From: JBBROS01 sp965199595 | Lineage (GTDB): Bacteria > Pseudomonadota > Alphaproteobacteria > Acetobacterales > Acetobacteraceae | Reading direction: 5' to 3' | DNA: 64,000 bases | Assembly (NCBI GenBank): GCA_965199595.1 | Contig: OZ241182.1 | Span: 1,364,001 to 1,428,000 of the forward strand | Shown here: positions 16,933 to 27,075 of the stretch, one piece after another | How the letters are laid out: the number at the start of each line of letters is the position of its first letter | Position numbering within the stretch: position 1 is the stretch's first letter | The notes under the pieces: model-generated | Told to the model about the DNA's origin: nothing | Seen by the model: the letters and a program-made list of their open reading frames with translations, nothing else | Database searches by the model: none | Translations under genes and position numbers: made by a program

Positions 16933-17310
16933 ATGGATCCAACCGATATCGGCTTGTTTCGTCTTGCGGAGCAGAGGCTGGCCTGGGTTGATCAGCGTCA
17001 ACGGCTCCTGGCCCAGAACGTCGCAAATGCGAACACCCCGAATTACCAGGCAAGGGACATGGCGCCATTCGAGGCCGCGCTGGCAGCGCCTGGTCTGGTG
17101 CAGACGTCCCGCCTCCATCTGGCTGGCACGGCGGGGGTGAGTGAACAGTCGCGAGTCCAGGCCCGGGCACGCTCACCGAACGGGAATGCCGTCTCGATCG
17201 AGGATCAGCTTGGCCGGGTCGCCGACACGGCCGGCGTGCACGAACTCGTCGTCAACCTGCATCATCGGTATCAGACCATGTTCCGAACCGCTCTCGGTCG
17301 CGGAGGCTAG
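16933..17310 (+). CDS. flgB: Flagellar basal-body rod protein FlgB
   Basis: The 125-residue proximal rod protein. It has the rod-family N-terminal segment with NVANANTPNYQARDM near residue 30 and the C-terminal helix ending YQTMFRTALGRGG. A GGAGGG ribosome site precedes ATG 16933. It is the first gene of flgB-flgC-fliE-fliQ-fliR-flhB, with only 2 bp between it and flgC. FlgB is secreted through the export gate and forms the rod base with FlgC and FliE. Confidence 0.92.
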   Translation: MDPTDIGLFRLAEQRLAWVDQRQRLLAQNVANANTPNYQARDMAPFEAALAAPGLVQTSRLHLAGTAGVSEQSRVQARARSPNGNAVSIEDQLGRVADTAGVHELVVNLHHRYQTMFRTALGRGG

Positions 17311-17312
17311 GC

Positions 17313-17720
17313 ATGGACATCGCCAAGGCGCTCGCCGTTTCCGCCCGCGGCATGGATGCGCAGACTGCCCGACTGCGGGTCATTGCCGAAAATCTGGCCA
17401 ACCAGGAGACCACGGGTTCCACACCGAATGCCGATGCGTATCGACGCAAGGTCGTGAGCTTCGAAAACCGCATGGACTCGGCTCTTGGAACTCCCACGGT
17501 CCGGGTGAAGCGCATCGGAACCGATGAGAGCGCGCAGCCGTTGCGCTTCGATCCCTCGCACCCGGCCGCGGATGCGAAGGGGTATGTGAAAACACCGAAC
17601 GTCAACAGCTTCATCGAAGTAATGGACATGCGGGAGGCACAGCGCAGCTATAGCGCCAACCTCAACGTGCTCGAAGTGACCCGAGGGATGCTGACGCGCA
17701 CGATCGAGTTGCTGAAGTGA
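17313..17720 (+). CDS. flgC: Flagellar basal-body rod protein FlgC
   Basis: The 135-residue rod protein has the rod-family segment NLANQETTGSTPNADAYRRK near residue 25, the YVKTPNVNSFIEVMDMREAQ motif, and the C-terminal RSYSANLNVLEVTRGML helix. It is exported to build the proximal rod. Its stop overlaps the fliE GTG start by 4 bp, which points to coupled translation. Confidence 0.93.
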   Translation: MDIAKALAVSARGMDAQTARLRVIAENLANQETTGSTPNADAYRRKVVSFENRMDSALGTPTVRVKRIGTDESAQPLRFDPSHPAADAKGYVKTPNVNSFIEVMDMREAQRSYSANLNVLEVTRGMLTRTIELLK

Positions 17721-18019
17721 CGATCGCTGCGCTTACGGTCAGCCCGAACGGTGCAGCGCAGGCCTATGCGCGGGTGGCAGGTGGCGATGCGCCGGGCGAC
17801 AGCGGCGGGTTCGGCGCGGCGCTTGGCCGGGCTATGCAGGGCGTCGTGGATTCCGGGCACGAGGCGGACACGCAATCGATGCGCGCCATCGCCGGTGGCG
17901 GCAACCTGACCGAGGTGGCGACCTCGGTGTCGCACGCGGAACTCGCCTTACAAAGCGCGGTTGCGATCAGGGACAAGGTGGTGCAGGCGTACCAGGACGT
18001 AATGCGGATGCCGATATGA
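17717..18019 (+). CDS. fliE: Flagellar hook-basal body complex protein FliE
   Basis: The 100-residue protein ends in the family-typical ELALQSAVAIRDKVVQAYQDVMRMPI, which anchors FliE between the MS ring and rod. The start is GTG at 17717, overlapping flgC. It also overlaps the fliQ start by 4 bp. The N-terminal half is Gly/Ala-rich and poorly conserved, as usual for FliE. Confidence 0.88.
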   Translation: MTIAALTVSPNGAAQAYARVAGGDAPGDSGGFGAALGRAMQGVVDSGHEADTQSMRAIAGGGNLTEVATSVSHAELALQSAVAIRDKVVQAYQDVMRMPI

Positions 18020-18288
18020 GCGAGGCGGAGGCCGCCGGTGCTCTGCGGGATGCGCTGTGGCTGCTCGTCAAGCTCGGGGGACCATTGCTGATCGCCGCAC
18101 TGGTCGTCGGCCTGCTCGTGTCCCTGCTGCAGGCGGTGACACAGATCAACGAGCCGACTCTGGCGTTCCTGCCTAAAGTCCTGATTCTGGGCGGCGCGCT
18201 GGCGATTTTGGGTCCGTTCATGTCGGATCAGCTGGGTGGGTTCACACTCTCGCTGATGGATCGTCTGGTTAGCATCGGTGGGCGCTAA
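18016..18288 (+). CDS. fliQ: Flagellar export gate protein FliQ
   Basis: A 90-residue membrane protein with two helices (LLIAALVVGLLVSLLQAVTQ, VLILGGALAILGPFM) flanking the conserved QAVTQINEPTLAFLPK loop. FliQ is the small subunit of the FliPQR gate. Overlaps fliE by 4 bp and the fliR GTG start by 11 bp. Confidence 0.95.
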   Translation: MSEAEAAGALRDALWLLVKLGGPLLIAALVVGLLVSLLQAVTQINEPTLAFLPKVLILGGALAILGPFMSDQLGGFTLSLMDRLVSIGGR

Positions 18289-19063
18289 ACCTCTCGCCGA
18301 TGCGTCGCTGCTGGCGGACCTGCCAGCGTTGGGCTTCGCATTCTCGCTGGTGCTGTCTCGCACCGGCATGGCGATCATGCTCTTGCCCGGGCTTGGTGAG
18401 ATCGAGCCGCCGGCGATTGTTCGTGCCGGTCTTACGCTGGCGATCACATTGCTCCTGTTGCCATCGATCAGCCCGCTGATCGGGCCAGCCCCAGATGGCT
18501 GGGGCTCGGCAGGCATGATTGCGGGGGAACTGCTGGCCGGGTCGGTTCTTGGCTGGCTGGCGCGGTTGCCGGCGCTGGCGCTGAGCATGGCCGGTGCCGT
18601 GATCTCCTATATGACGGGGCTTACCAGTGTCGTGCAGCCCGATGCTGCGCTCGGCGGTCAGTCGGCGGCGTTGGCGCGGCTTCTGGGTCTGGTGGCGCCG
18701 ATGCTGATCCTCTCAACCGGGCTTTACGCGTTGCCGTTATCCGCACTGGCCAACAGCTACCAGGTGATCCCTCCGGGCGCAGTGATGCCGGCCGGGCCCG
18801 TCGTCGAGCTTATACAGCAGGCTGTCTCGGCCTCGTTCGGCCTCGCCATGCAGCTGGCGGCACCCTTCCTCATGGCTGGCCTGCTGCTGCAGGGCGGACT
18901 CGGTTTGCTGGCGCGGCTGGTGCCGCAATTCCAGGTTTTTTCTGCAAGCGCGCCGGGTCAGATTCTTGGTGGGCTGGTGCTGCTTGGCTCCTTGGCCGCG
19001 CCATTGCTGGCGACCTGGAAGGACACCGTCGCGGTCGCCTGGTCGGCGCTCCCGGGGCTGTAG
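18278..19063 (+). CDS. fliR: Flagellar export gate protein FliR
   Basis: A 261-residue membrane protein with six hydrophobic segments. Its N-terminal part (FAFSLVLSRTGMAIMLLPGLGE) and the mid-region GELLAGSVLGWLARL match FliR. The GTG start at 18278 overlaps fliQ by 11 bp. With FliP and FliQ it forms the export gate; flhB follows after 1 bp. Confidence 0.92.
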   Translation: MGAKPLADASLLADLPALGFAFSLVLSRTGMAIMLLPGLGEIEPPAIVRAGLTLAITLLLLPSISPLIGPAPDGWGSAGMIAGELLAGSVLGWLARLPALALSMAGAVISYMTGLTSVVQPDAALGGQSAALARLLGLVAPMLILSTGLYALPLSALANSYQVIPPGAVMPAGPVVELIQQAVSASFGLAMQLAAPFLMAGLLLQGGLGLLARLVPQFQVFSASAPGQILGGLVLLGSLAAPLLATWKDTVAVAWSALPGL

Positions 19064-19064
19064 G

Positions 19065-20111
19065 ATGGCGGATTCCGAAGACCGGACACAGGCGCCCAGC
19101 GAGCGGCGGCTTCAGCGGGCGCGGGAGGAAGGGCAGGCGCCGCTTTCGCGTGAACTGGTCGCGCTGTCGGTCCTGGGCACGGCCGCGCTGATGCTGTCGA
19201 TGGCCGCCCCGTCGATCACGCGCGGTCTGGTTGCTCAGCTGCAGGACATGCTCGCGGACCCCGGTGTGTCAGCGGGGGAGGCCGTGCGTCGGGCCATGCA
19301 GGCCTGGGCCGGCGGCGCGTTTGCCTTCATGGGCGCGTGCATCGCGGCCGGGGCTGCGGGTGTTCTGCTGCAGACCAAGTTCCTCGTTCACGGCGCGGCG
19401 CTGGCCCCGGACCTGGCCCGGCTCAATCCAAAGCGCGGGCTGAAGCGGATCTTCGGCGGTGACAATCTGGTCGAGGTCCTTAAAGGCTTCGCCAAGCTCT
19501 CCGTGCTCGCCTGGGCCTTCTGGCGCTCGATGGCGACGGTCTGGCCCGTGCTGGGCGGCTCGATGCTGTGGACCACGACCACCTTCGTCGACCGTCTCAC
19601 ACGTGAATTGATCCATCTATTGCTGCTGGTGCTGGGCGCACAGGCCGGCATCGCCCTGCTGGACGCAGGCTGGACGCATTGGCGGTTTCACAAGCGCCTG
19701 CAAATGAGCCGCGAGGACCTGAAGGACGAGGCGCGAGAAGCCGACGGCGACCCGAAGATCAAGGCCCGGCTTCGTCAGCTCCGTATGATTCGCGCCCGTC
19801 GCCGCATGATGGCCGCGGTCAGCAAGGCCACGGTGGTGATCACCAACCCGACCCACTATGCCGTTGCCCTCTCCTATGAGCGAGGGGCACAGGTTGCGCC
19901 ACGCATCGTTGCCAAAGGGGTCGACGACGTGGCCGCGCGAATCCGCGAGGCGGCGCAGAAGGCCGGTGTTCCGCTGGTGGCCAACCCGCCGCTGGCCCGT
20001 GCCCTGTACCTGGTGCCGTTGGACGCGGAGGTTCCAGCAGAGCATTTCCGGACGGTCGCCGAGATCATTGCCTACGTTTGGCGCCTACGTGGCAAGGCCA
20101 CCAACCGCTGA
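19065..20111 (+). CDS. flhB: Flagellar export switch protein FlhB
   Basis: The 348-residue protein has an N-terminal cytoplasmic start (MADSEDRTQAPSERRLQRAR), four membrane helices and a soluble C-terminal domain with the autocleavage motif NPTH at residues 261-264 (ITNPTHYAVALSY). Cleavage between Asn and Pro switches export from rod/hook to filament substrates. The ATG at 19065 follows the fliR stop by 1 bp. The gene closes the flagellar cluster; recA begins 211 bp later behind its own promoter. Confidence 0.95.
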   Translation: MADSEDRTQAPSERRLQRAREEGQAPLSRELVALSVLGTAALMLSMAAPSITRGLVAQLQDMLADPGVSAGEAVRRAMQAWAGGAFAFMGACIAAGAAGVLLQTKFLVHGAALAPDLARLNPKRGLKRIFGGDNLVEVLKGFAKLSVLAWAFWRSMATVWPVLGGSMLWTTTTFVDRLTRELIHLLLLVLGAQAGIALLDAGWTHWRFHKRLQMSREDLKDEAREADGDPKIKARLRQLRMIRARRRMMAAVSKATVVITNPTHYAVALSYERGAQVAPRIVAKGVDDVAARIREAAQKAGVPLVANPPLARALYLVPLDAEVPAEHFRTVAEIIAYVWRLRGKATNR

Positions 20112-20135
20112 GCGACCGATTGTCAAAGCACTAAA

Positions 20136-20150
20136 GTTCGCATTATGTTC
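20136..20150. promoter_or_regulatory. LexA (SOS) box upstream of recA
   Basis: GTTC-GCATTAT-GTTC at 20136-20150 is an exact match to the alphaproteobacterial LexA box GTTC-N7-GTTC. It lies 173 bp before the recA ATG, in a 211-bp gene-free gap. This predicts DNA-damage induction of recA and of genes translated from the same transcript. Confidence 0.8.
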
Positions 20151-20322
20151 TTGTCGGCGACGGATTGAGAACGTATGGTGCACGCATCCTTAATGCACCA
20201 GCCGCGCGGAACAATCGGCGGGCGATCGAAGCGAGGGCAACATGGCCGTGGTCAGTTTGGCATCTGCCGGATACGATGGAACACAGCGGCGGCGTGAACT
20301 ACCTGAAGACCGAGGGGCAGAC

Positions 20323-21359
<1,037 letters not shown>

Positions 21360-21360
<1 letters not shown>

Positions 21361-21806
21361 TGCTGCTGCCTGAGGCGTCAGCCCTGGTTGGCGCCGGCTC
21401 CCTGGCGCGTGAAGATCACGATTTGCTTGAGGCAGCAACGGCGACTTTGCTGCTCCATTACAAGCCATTCTGGCACACGGTCGCCGCGGCCCTTCGGGGA
21501 CGCGACGGCCGTGTCTGGACGGGTATTCACATGGGCGCGACGGTCGGGCGTCTGTCGATCTGCGCAGAAGCGGTGGCGTTAGGCCGGGCCATCATGGATG
21601 GTGATGGCACGATAGAATGTGCCGTTGCGGTGCGGCACCCGAAACCCGAAGAAAGCGTGCGGGACATCGCCGTCGTGCCACCGTGCGGCGCCTGCCGGGA
21701 GAACCTGCTGGATTACGATCGTTCTGCCTGCGTGATCATCAACACGTCCTCGGGTTTGCGCAAGCTGCCTGTTCGCGATTTTCTGCCATTTCCTTATCAA
21801 AGGTAG
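21360..21806 (+). CDS. Cytidine-deaminase-like zinc protein
   Basis: A 148-residue protein of the cytidine/blasticidin-S deaminase fold. The zinc site is complete for the tetrameric type: CAE at residues 68-70 and PCGAC at 108-112, giving three Cys ligands and the catalytic Glu. The N-terminus is longer than in typical Cdd (about 30 residues before the first strand). Its ATG overlaps the recA stop codon by one base, so translation is probably coupled to recA and it may be SOS-induced. It may deaminate (deoxy)cytidine or a modified base; no specific substrate is shown. Confidence 0.82.
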
Positions 21807-21839
21807 GGAACAAAACGCGATCAGTGACGTTCATGCCGT

Positions 21840-22073
21840 ATGAGCAACGCACCGAAGACTGCAGCGAACGAGCAGGCGAAGCCGTCGAACGCTGAGAAGG
21901 ATCCGCATGATTGGGCCACGGGTGGCGAGACCATGACGGGCGCACAGGCCAGCTACCTGAAAACCCTGTCAGAAGAGGCTGGCGAGCCATTCGACGAAAG
22001 CCTCTCGAAGGCCGACGCATCCCTGCGGATCGACGAGCTGCAGAGTAAGACCGGCCGCGGCAAGGATCACTGA
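21840..22073 (+). CDS. DUF3072-like small protein
   Basis: A 77-residue hydrophilic protein with the pattern DPHDWATGGETMTGAQASYL and LSEEAGEPFDESLSKADAS typical of the DUF3072 family, whose members have no established function. It follows the deaminase gene by 33 bp on the same strand. A strong terminator hairpin follows immediately after its stop. Confidence 0.75.
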   Translation: MSNAPKTAANEQAKPSNAEKDPHDWATGGETMTGAQASYLKTLSEEAGEPFDESLSKADASLRIDELQSKTGRGKDH

Positions 22074-22084
22074 ACGCGCAATCC

Positions 22085-22126
22085 AGCAGCCGGGCCGGGA
22101 GCGGATGACATCCCGGCCCGGCTGCT
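22085..22126 (+). terminator. Rho-independent-type hairpin after the recA unit
   Basis: A perfect 16-bp stem (22085-22100 with 22111-22126) closes a 10-nt loop, all GC-rich, 11 bp after the DUF3072-like stop. No U-tract follows, which is common in GC-rich alphaproteobacteria. It separates the recA-deaminase-DUF3072 unit from alaS. Confidence 0.7.
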
Positions 22127-22168
22127 CTACTTACAGCCGGCACTCTACCCAGGACCTGCCGGAATACC

Positions 22169-24811
22169 ATGGCCACCAGCAATGACATCCGCGCCACCTT
22201 CCTCGACTATTTCGGAAGCCAGGGGCACCAGATCGTTCCCAGCAGTCCGCTGGTTCCGCGCAACGACCCGACGCTGCTGTTCACCAATAGCGGCATGGTC
22301 CAGTTCAAGAACGTGTTCACCGGGCAGGAGCGCCGAGCGTATACCCGGGCGACCACGGCACAGAAGTGCGTGCGGGCCGGCGGCAAGCACAACGACCTCG
22401 ACAATGTCGGCTACACGGCCCGGCATCACACCTTCTTCGAGATGCTCGGCAACTTCAGCTTCGGCGACTACTTCAAGCCCGAGGCCATTGAACATGCCTG
22501 GACCCTGCTGACCCGGGACTTCGGTCTTGCCAAGGACAAGCTGCTCGTCACTGTCTATAACGAGGACGAGGACGCCGCGGCCCTGTGGCGCAAGATCGCC
22601 GGGCTGTCGGATGACAGGATCATCCGCATCGCGACCTCCGACAACTTCTGGCGCATGGGTGACACCGGGCCGTGCGGACCATGCTCGGAGATCTTCTACG
22701 ATCATGGCGACGCCATTCCGGGCGGGCCGCCGGGTTCGCCGGATGAGGATGGCGACCGGTTCATCGAGATCTGGAACCTGGTGTTCATGCAGTTCGAGGA
22801 GGGGCCCCCCGGCACCCGCACCCCGCTGCCGCGCCCCTCGATCGACACCGGCATGGGGCTCGAGCGTTTTGCCGCGATTCTGCAGGGCAAGCATGACAAT
22901 TACGACACCGACACCTTCCGCGCGCTGATCCTCGCCAGCGCGGATGTGACGGGGCAGGGGCCGGACGGGCCGTTCAAGACCAGCCATCGGGTGGTGGCCG
23001 ACCATCTGCGCAGCGCCGCGTTCCTGATTGCGGATGGCGTGCTGCCGGCGAAGGACGGGCGCGGCTATGTGCTGCGGCGGATCATGCGCCGGGCCATGCG
23101 GCATCTGCACATGATGGGCACGACGAAGGCGCTGTTCCACACGTTGGTGCCGGCGCTGATCCGGCAGATGGGGGCGGCCTATCCGGAGCTCTCGCAGGCC
23201 GAGGCGCTGATCACCGAGACGATGCGGCTGGAGGAGGATCGCTTCAAGGCCATGCTGGATCGCGGGCTGGGCCTGCTGTCCGAGGAGACCGGGCGGCTCA
23301 GCGCCGATGGCGCGCTGCCCGGTGCCGTGGCGTTCAAGCTCTATGACACCTTCGGTTTCCCGCTCGATCTCACGCAGGATGCGCTGCGGGAGCAGGGGCG
23401 CTCCGTGGATGTGGCCGGGTTCGATGCGGCGATGACCGAGCAGCGCACCCGCGCCCGGGCGGCCTGGGCCGGCACCGGCGACGCCGCCACCGAGCGGGTC
23501 TGGTTCGACCTGCGCGAGCAGTTCGGTGCCACCGAGTTCCTGGGCTATGCGACCGAGGCGGCCGAGGGCGAGATCGCCGCGCTGGTGGTCGATGGTGCCG
23601 TGGCGGCATCCGCCGCAACCGGCGCCACGGTGGCGCTGCTGCTGAACCAGACGCCGTTCTATGCCGAGAGCGGCGGCCAGGTGGGCGATGCCGGGCGGAT
23701 CACCGGGCCGAACGGCTTGGTGGTCACGGTCACTGACACCCAGAAGAAGCTCGGCGAGCTGTTCGTGCATATCGGCACGGTCGAGAGCGGCGAGGCCATG
23801 GTGGGCGCGCCGGTGCAGGCGACGGTGGACCATACGCGCCGAAGCGCCATCCGCGCGCATCATAGCGCGACGCACCTGCTGCATGCGGCCCTGCGCCGCC
23901 GCCTGGGCGCGCATGTGTCGCAGAAGGGCAGCCTGAACGCGCCGGACCGCCTGCGCTTCGATGTCAGCCAACCGACGCCGATCACGCGCGAGGACCTCGC
24001 CGTGGTGGAGGCCGAGGTGAACGCCGAAATCCGCGGCAACACGGACGTCACCACCCGGCTGATGACGCCAGAGGCCGCGGTGGCCGAGGGTGCGATGGCG
24101 CTGTTCGGCGAGAAGTACGGCGACGAGGTCCGCGTCGTCAGCATGGGCACCCGCCCCGGCGATGGCCCGGCCTTCTCCGTCGAGCTGTGCGGCGGCACCC
24201 ATGTCGGCCGCACCGGGGATATCGGGCTGTTCCGCGTGGTGAGCGAAGGTGCGGTGAGCGCCGGCATCCGGCGGATCGAGGCGGTGACCGGTGAGGCGGC
24301 GCTGGCGCTGATCGCGGAGAATGAGCGCCGGCTGTTCGAGGCCGCGGCCATCCTGCGGGCCTCTCCGGGAGAGGTGCCGGGCCGGATCACGCAATTGCAG
24401 GAGGATCGGCGGCGGCTGGAGCAGCAGGTGGTGGAGCTGCAGAAGAAGCTGGCCACGGGCGGCGCGGCGGCCGAGGTGGAGCAGCATAACGGTGTGCCGC
24501 TCGCGGCCCGCAACCTGGGCGACGTTCCGGCGCGCGACCTGAAGGGTGTGGCAGAAGCGATCGGCACCAGCCTGGGCAGCGGCGTGGTGGCGGTGGTGTC
24601 CACGGCGGAGGGCAAGGCCAGCATCGTGGTTCGGGTCAGTGACGACCTGACGGCCCGGTTCAGCGCGGTGGAGCTGGTGCGCCTGGCGAGCGCCGCGGTG
24701 GGTGGCAAGGGCGGCGGCGGCCGGGCCGACATGGCGCAGGCGGGCGGGCCGGATGCGGGCGGCGCAGATGCGGCGCTGGCCGCGATCCGCCAGGCGATCC
24801 TCGCGGCCTGA
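22169..24811 (+). CDS. alaS: Alanyl-tRNA synthetase
   Basis: The 880-residue class II synthetase is complete. The aminoacylation domain starts RATFLDYFGSQGHQIVPSS with motif 2 (ARHHTFFEMLGNFSFGDYF) near residue 90. The editing domain has HHSATH near residue 564 and CGGTH near residue 674 for zinc and deacylation. The C-Ala oligomerisation domain ends with a Gly-rich GGGRADMAQAGG. It charges tRNA-Ala in the cytoplasm. Transcription is probably independent of recA because of the intervening hairpin. Confidence 0.97.
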   Translation: MATSNDIRATFLDYFGSQGHQIVPSSPLVPRNDPTLLFTNSGMVQFKNVFTGQERRAYTRATTAQKCVRAGGKHNDLDNVGYTARHHTFFEMLGNFSFGDYFKPEAIEHAWTLLTRDFGLAKDKLLVTVYNEDEDAAALWRKIAGLSDDRIIRIATSDNFWRMGDTGPCGPCSEIFYDHGDAIPGGPPGSPDEDGDRFIEIWNLVFMQFEEGPPGTRTPLPRPSIDTGMGLERFAAILQGKHDNYDTDTFRALILASADVTGQGPDGPFKTSHRVVADHLRSAAFLIADGVLPAKDGRGYVLRRIMRRAMRHLHMMGTTKALFHTLVPALIRQMGAAYPELSQAEALITETMRLEEDRFKAMLDRGLGLLSEETGRLSADGALPGAVAFKLYDTFGFPLDLTQDALREQGRSVDVAGFDAAMTEQRTRARAAWAGTGDAATERVWFDLREQFGATEFLGYATEAAEGEIAALVVDGAVAASAATGATVALLLNQTPFYAESGGQVGDAGRITGPNGLVVTVTDTQKKLGELFVHIGTVESGEAMVGAPVQATVDHTRRSAIRAHHSATHLLHAALRRRLGAHVSQKGSLNAPDRLRFDVSQPTPITREDLAVVEAEVNAEIRGNTDVTTRLMTPEAAVAEGAMALFGEKYGDEVRVVSMGTRPGDGPAFSVELCGGTHVGRTGDIGLFRVVSEGAVSAGIRRIEAVTGEAALALIAENERRLFEAAAILRASPGEVPGRITQLQEDRRRLEQQVVELQKKLATGGAAAEVEQHNGVPLAARNLGDVPARDLKGVAEAIGTSLGSGVVAVVSTAEGKASIVVRVSDDLTARFSAVELVRLASAAVGGKGGGGRADMAQAGGPDAGGADAALAAIRQAILAA

Positions 24812-24815
24812 AACG

Positions 24816-24853
24816 ACGAAGGGGCTGCACCATCGCTGGTGCAGCCCCTTCGT
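24816..24853. terminator. Bidirectional terminator hairpin after alaS
   Basis: A perfect 17-bp stem (24816-24832 with 24837-24853) with a 4-nt loop lies between the convergent 3' ends of alaS and the dienelactone hydrolase gene. Its right arm ends CTTCGT, and the left arm has an A-rich flank that could serve as a U-tract for the minus-strand transcript. Confidence 0.8.
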
Positions 24854-24867
24854 TCAGGCGGTGCGGC

Positions 24868-25722
24868 TCAGACGCCGTACTGCTTGAACCAGGCGAGCAT
24901 CCTGGCCCAGCCGGCTTCCGCATCCGCCTTGCGGTAGCTGGGGCGGTAGTCTGCGTTGAAGCCGTGCGGGGCGTCCGGGAACACCACGATCTCCACCGTC
25001 TTGCCGGCGGCCCTCGCCTTGGCGGCGGCAGCCTGCACGTCGGTCTGCGAGATGCCGGTGTCCTGCCCGCCATACAGGCCGAGCAGCGGGCACTTGAGGG
25101 ATGTCGCCTGGTCGGCGGCCGTTTGCGGCTGGATCGGGCTGGGCGTGCCGGCGACCGGGCCATACCAGGCGACGGCGGCCTTCAGGTTCGGGTTGTGGGC
25201 GGCGTAGAACCAGGTGTTGCGGCCGCCGCGGCAGAAGCCGGTGACGGCGAGGCGGGCCGGGTTGCCGTGGTTGGCGGCGGCCCAGGCGGCGGTGCTGTCC
25301 AGGTCCGTCATCACCGTTGCATCCGGCGCCTTGCTGATCACGTCGCGCACGATGACGCTGGCGTCGGTCATGGTCGAGAGGTCGGCGATGCGGGCATACA
25401 GCTCGGGCGCCACGGCCAGGTAGCCGGACTTGGCCAGGCGGCGGCACAGGTCCTTGATGTGTTCGTGAACGCCGAAGATCTCCTCGATCACGATCACCGT
25501 CGGGAATGGCCCGGCCCCGGCGGGGCGCGCGGAGTACCCGGGGATGGTGCCGTCGGCCACCGGGATCTTGATCTCCCCGGCTTCGATGCCCTGCGTGTCC
25601 GTATGGATCATCTGCGCCGCGGCCCCGTGGGCGACGGCCAAGGTGAAGCCGCTGATGAGCCCCGTCATCATCATGCCGCGCCGGGCCAGCGGAAAGTCTT
25701 TCAGACCAGTGACGTCGTCCAT
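24868..25722 (-). CDS. Dienelactone hydrolase family protein, Tat-exported
   Basis: A 284-residue alpha/beta hydrolase of the dienelactone hydrolase type. An N-terminal twin-arginine signal (LARRGMMMTGLISGFTLA...HGAAAQ) indicates export. The catalytic nucleophile lies in VTGFCRGG (Cys), the Asp in GGQDTGI and the His in FPDAPHGFN, so the Cys-Asp-His triad is present. The ATG at 25722 is chosen because upstream sequence runs into the MFS gene. Such enzymes hydrolyse dienelactones or other cyclic esters; the actual substrate is unknown. Confidence 0.88.
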   Translation of the reverse strand: MDDVTGLKDFPLARRGMMMTGLISGFTLAVAHGAAAQMIHTDTQGIEAGEIKIPVADGTIPGYSARPAGAGPFPTVIVIEEIFGVHEHIKDLCRRLAKSGYLAVAPELYARIADLSTMTDASVIVRDVISKAPDATVMTDLDSTAAWAAANHGNPARLAVTGFCRGGRNTWFYAAHNPNLKAAVAWYGPVAGTPSPIQPQTAADQATSLKCPLLGLYGGQDTGISQTDVQAAAAKARAAGKTVEIVVFPDAPHGFNADYRPSYRKADAEAGWARMLAWFKQYGV

Positions 25723-25784
25723 GCGTGAACCCCTTGCAATCCGCCCGATGATCGCACCCCGGCCGTATGGCCGCAAGCCGGGCG

Positions 25785-27074
25785 TCAGGCGCGCGAGGTG
25801 AACAGCCGCAGCGCCGCCGCCAGGCCCGCGACCACGATCAGCCCCAGCACCATGCCCAGCATGCCGCCCTGCAGCGACCCGGCGCTTTGGGCCAGCCCGG
25901 CAACGACACGCGGACCCACGAAGGCCGCGACCAGACCGCTCACGTCCACCACCGCCACGGCCGCCGCGCCACCACCGGGGATCGCCACCAGCCCGGCCGT
26001 CGCCGACAGCAGCATGGTGCGTGCCGCGGCCAGGATGGCGGCATGCGCCCCGAGCCCGACGAGCATGGTGGCCGTGAAACCGCTCGCGACGCCTCCGGCA
26101 TAGCTCACCGCGGTGAGGGCGCAGGCCATGGTGAGGCCTTCTATCAGGCGCCCGCCGCGGTCCACCTGGCGCGACCACATCAGCACCGTCACGGCCGTGA
26201 CGGTCAGGAAGGCGATGCCGATGCTGAGGCCGGGCAGGTGCTGCTCGTTGACCAGCCCCACGAACCAGATGCCGCTGGCCACGCCCGAAAGCGACAGGCC
26301 GAAACCGATGGCGGCCAGCAGCAGCAGCCGCAGGTCCAGCAACGCGGACAGCGAAGCCGCGGCCGGACGGTGCTGCCGTTCGAGGGAGCGCAGCCAGGCC
26401 AGGGCGTCGCGCTCCTCCGGGTTCAGCCAGCGTGCGGTCTGTGGCGCGTCGCTCAGGTGCCGCAGCACCAGGGCGGCGAGCGGCAGGCAGGGGAGGCCGA
26501 AGCCCAGGAACACCCAGCGCCAGCCCGCCCAGCCCAGCACGCCATCCAGCCGCAGCAACTGGTGGGCGGCGAACGGCCCCAGCACGGTGGAGGCCAGGGC
26601 GACCAGCGCCGTCCAGGTCAGCAGACGGGTGCGATAGGAAGTGGGCGCCCAACTGGCGATCATGAACACGGCAACCGGGATGTAGCCGGCCTGGGCGATG
26701 CCCGCCACGGCGCGGGCGATATAGAAGCCCGTGGGCCCGGTGGCCCAGGCGGTGGCGGCGGTGGCGGCGCCCCAGACCACGAGCATGGCGGCGAGCCATC
26801 GCCGGCACCCGACCTGGTTCGCCACCAGGGCGCTCGGCACCTCGAACACCAGGATGCTCAGGAACAGGATGGGAGCGGTGAGCCCCAGGCCGGCGTTGTC
26901 GAGCCCGAGGGCCGGGCCAAGGCCGCTGGCGGCGAAGCCCACCGCCGAGCGGTCCAGCAGCACGAGCAGGTAGCCGGCGGAGAGCAGCGGGACCATGTGC
27001 AGGACAATTTTGCGCACCGCGCTGCGCGCCGCCGGCGAGGGCTCCGGCTTCACCGGCCGGGCTGAATCGGACAC
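25785..27074 (-). CDS. MFS transporter (ACS-like)
   Basis: A major facilitator with about twelve membrane helices. It has a cytoplasmic basic N-terminus, a first-helix YLLVLLDRSAVGF, and GPTGFYIARAVAGIAQAGYIP, as in the anion:cation symporter branch that carries organic acids. The start is uncertain: GTG 27074 (1 bp after the GMC stop) is used here, and GTG 27110 would add 12 residues overlapping the GMC gene. It follows a GMC oxidoreductase in the same direction and may import that enzyme's substrate or a related acid. Confidence 0.82.
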   Translation of the reverse strand: MSDSARPVKPEPSPAARSAVRKIVLHMVPLLSAGYLLVLLDRSAVGFAASGLGPALGLDNAGLGLTAPILFLSILVFEVPSALVANQVGCRRWLAAMLVVWGAATAATAWATGPTGFYIARAVAGIAQAGYIPVAVFMIASWAPTSYRTRLLTWTALVALASTVLGPFAAHQLLRLDGVLGWAGWRWVFLGFGLPCLPLAALVLRHLSDAPQTARWLNPEERDALAWLRSLERQHRPAAASLSALLDLRLLLLAAIGFGLSLSGVASGIWFVGLVNEQHLPGLSIGIAFLTVTAVTVLMWSRQVDRGGRLIEGLTMACALTAVSYAGGVASGFTATMLVGLGAHAAILAAARTMLLSATAGLVAIPGGGAAAVAVVDVSGLVAAFVGPRVVAGLAQSAGSLQGGMLGMVLGLIVVAGLAAALRLFTSRA

Positions 27075-27075
27075 C

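Noticed and set aside
24868..26808. A very long open frame continuing upstream of the dienelactone hydrolase
   Set aside because: The upstream part lacks family sequence and overlaps the MFS gene in another frame; the Tat signal defines the start at 25722.
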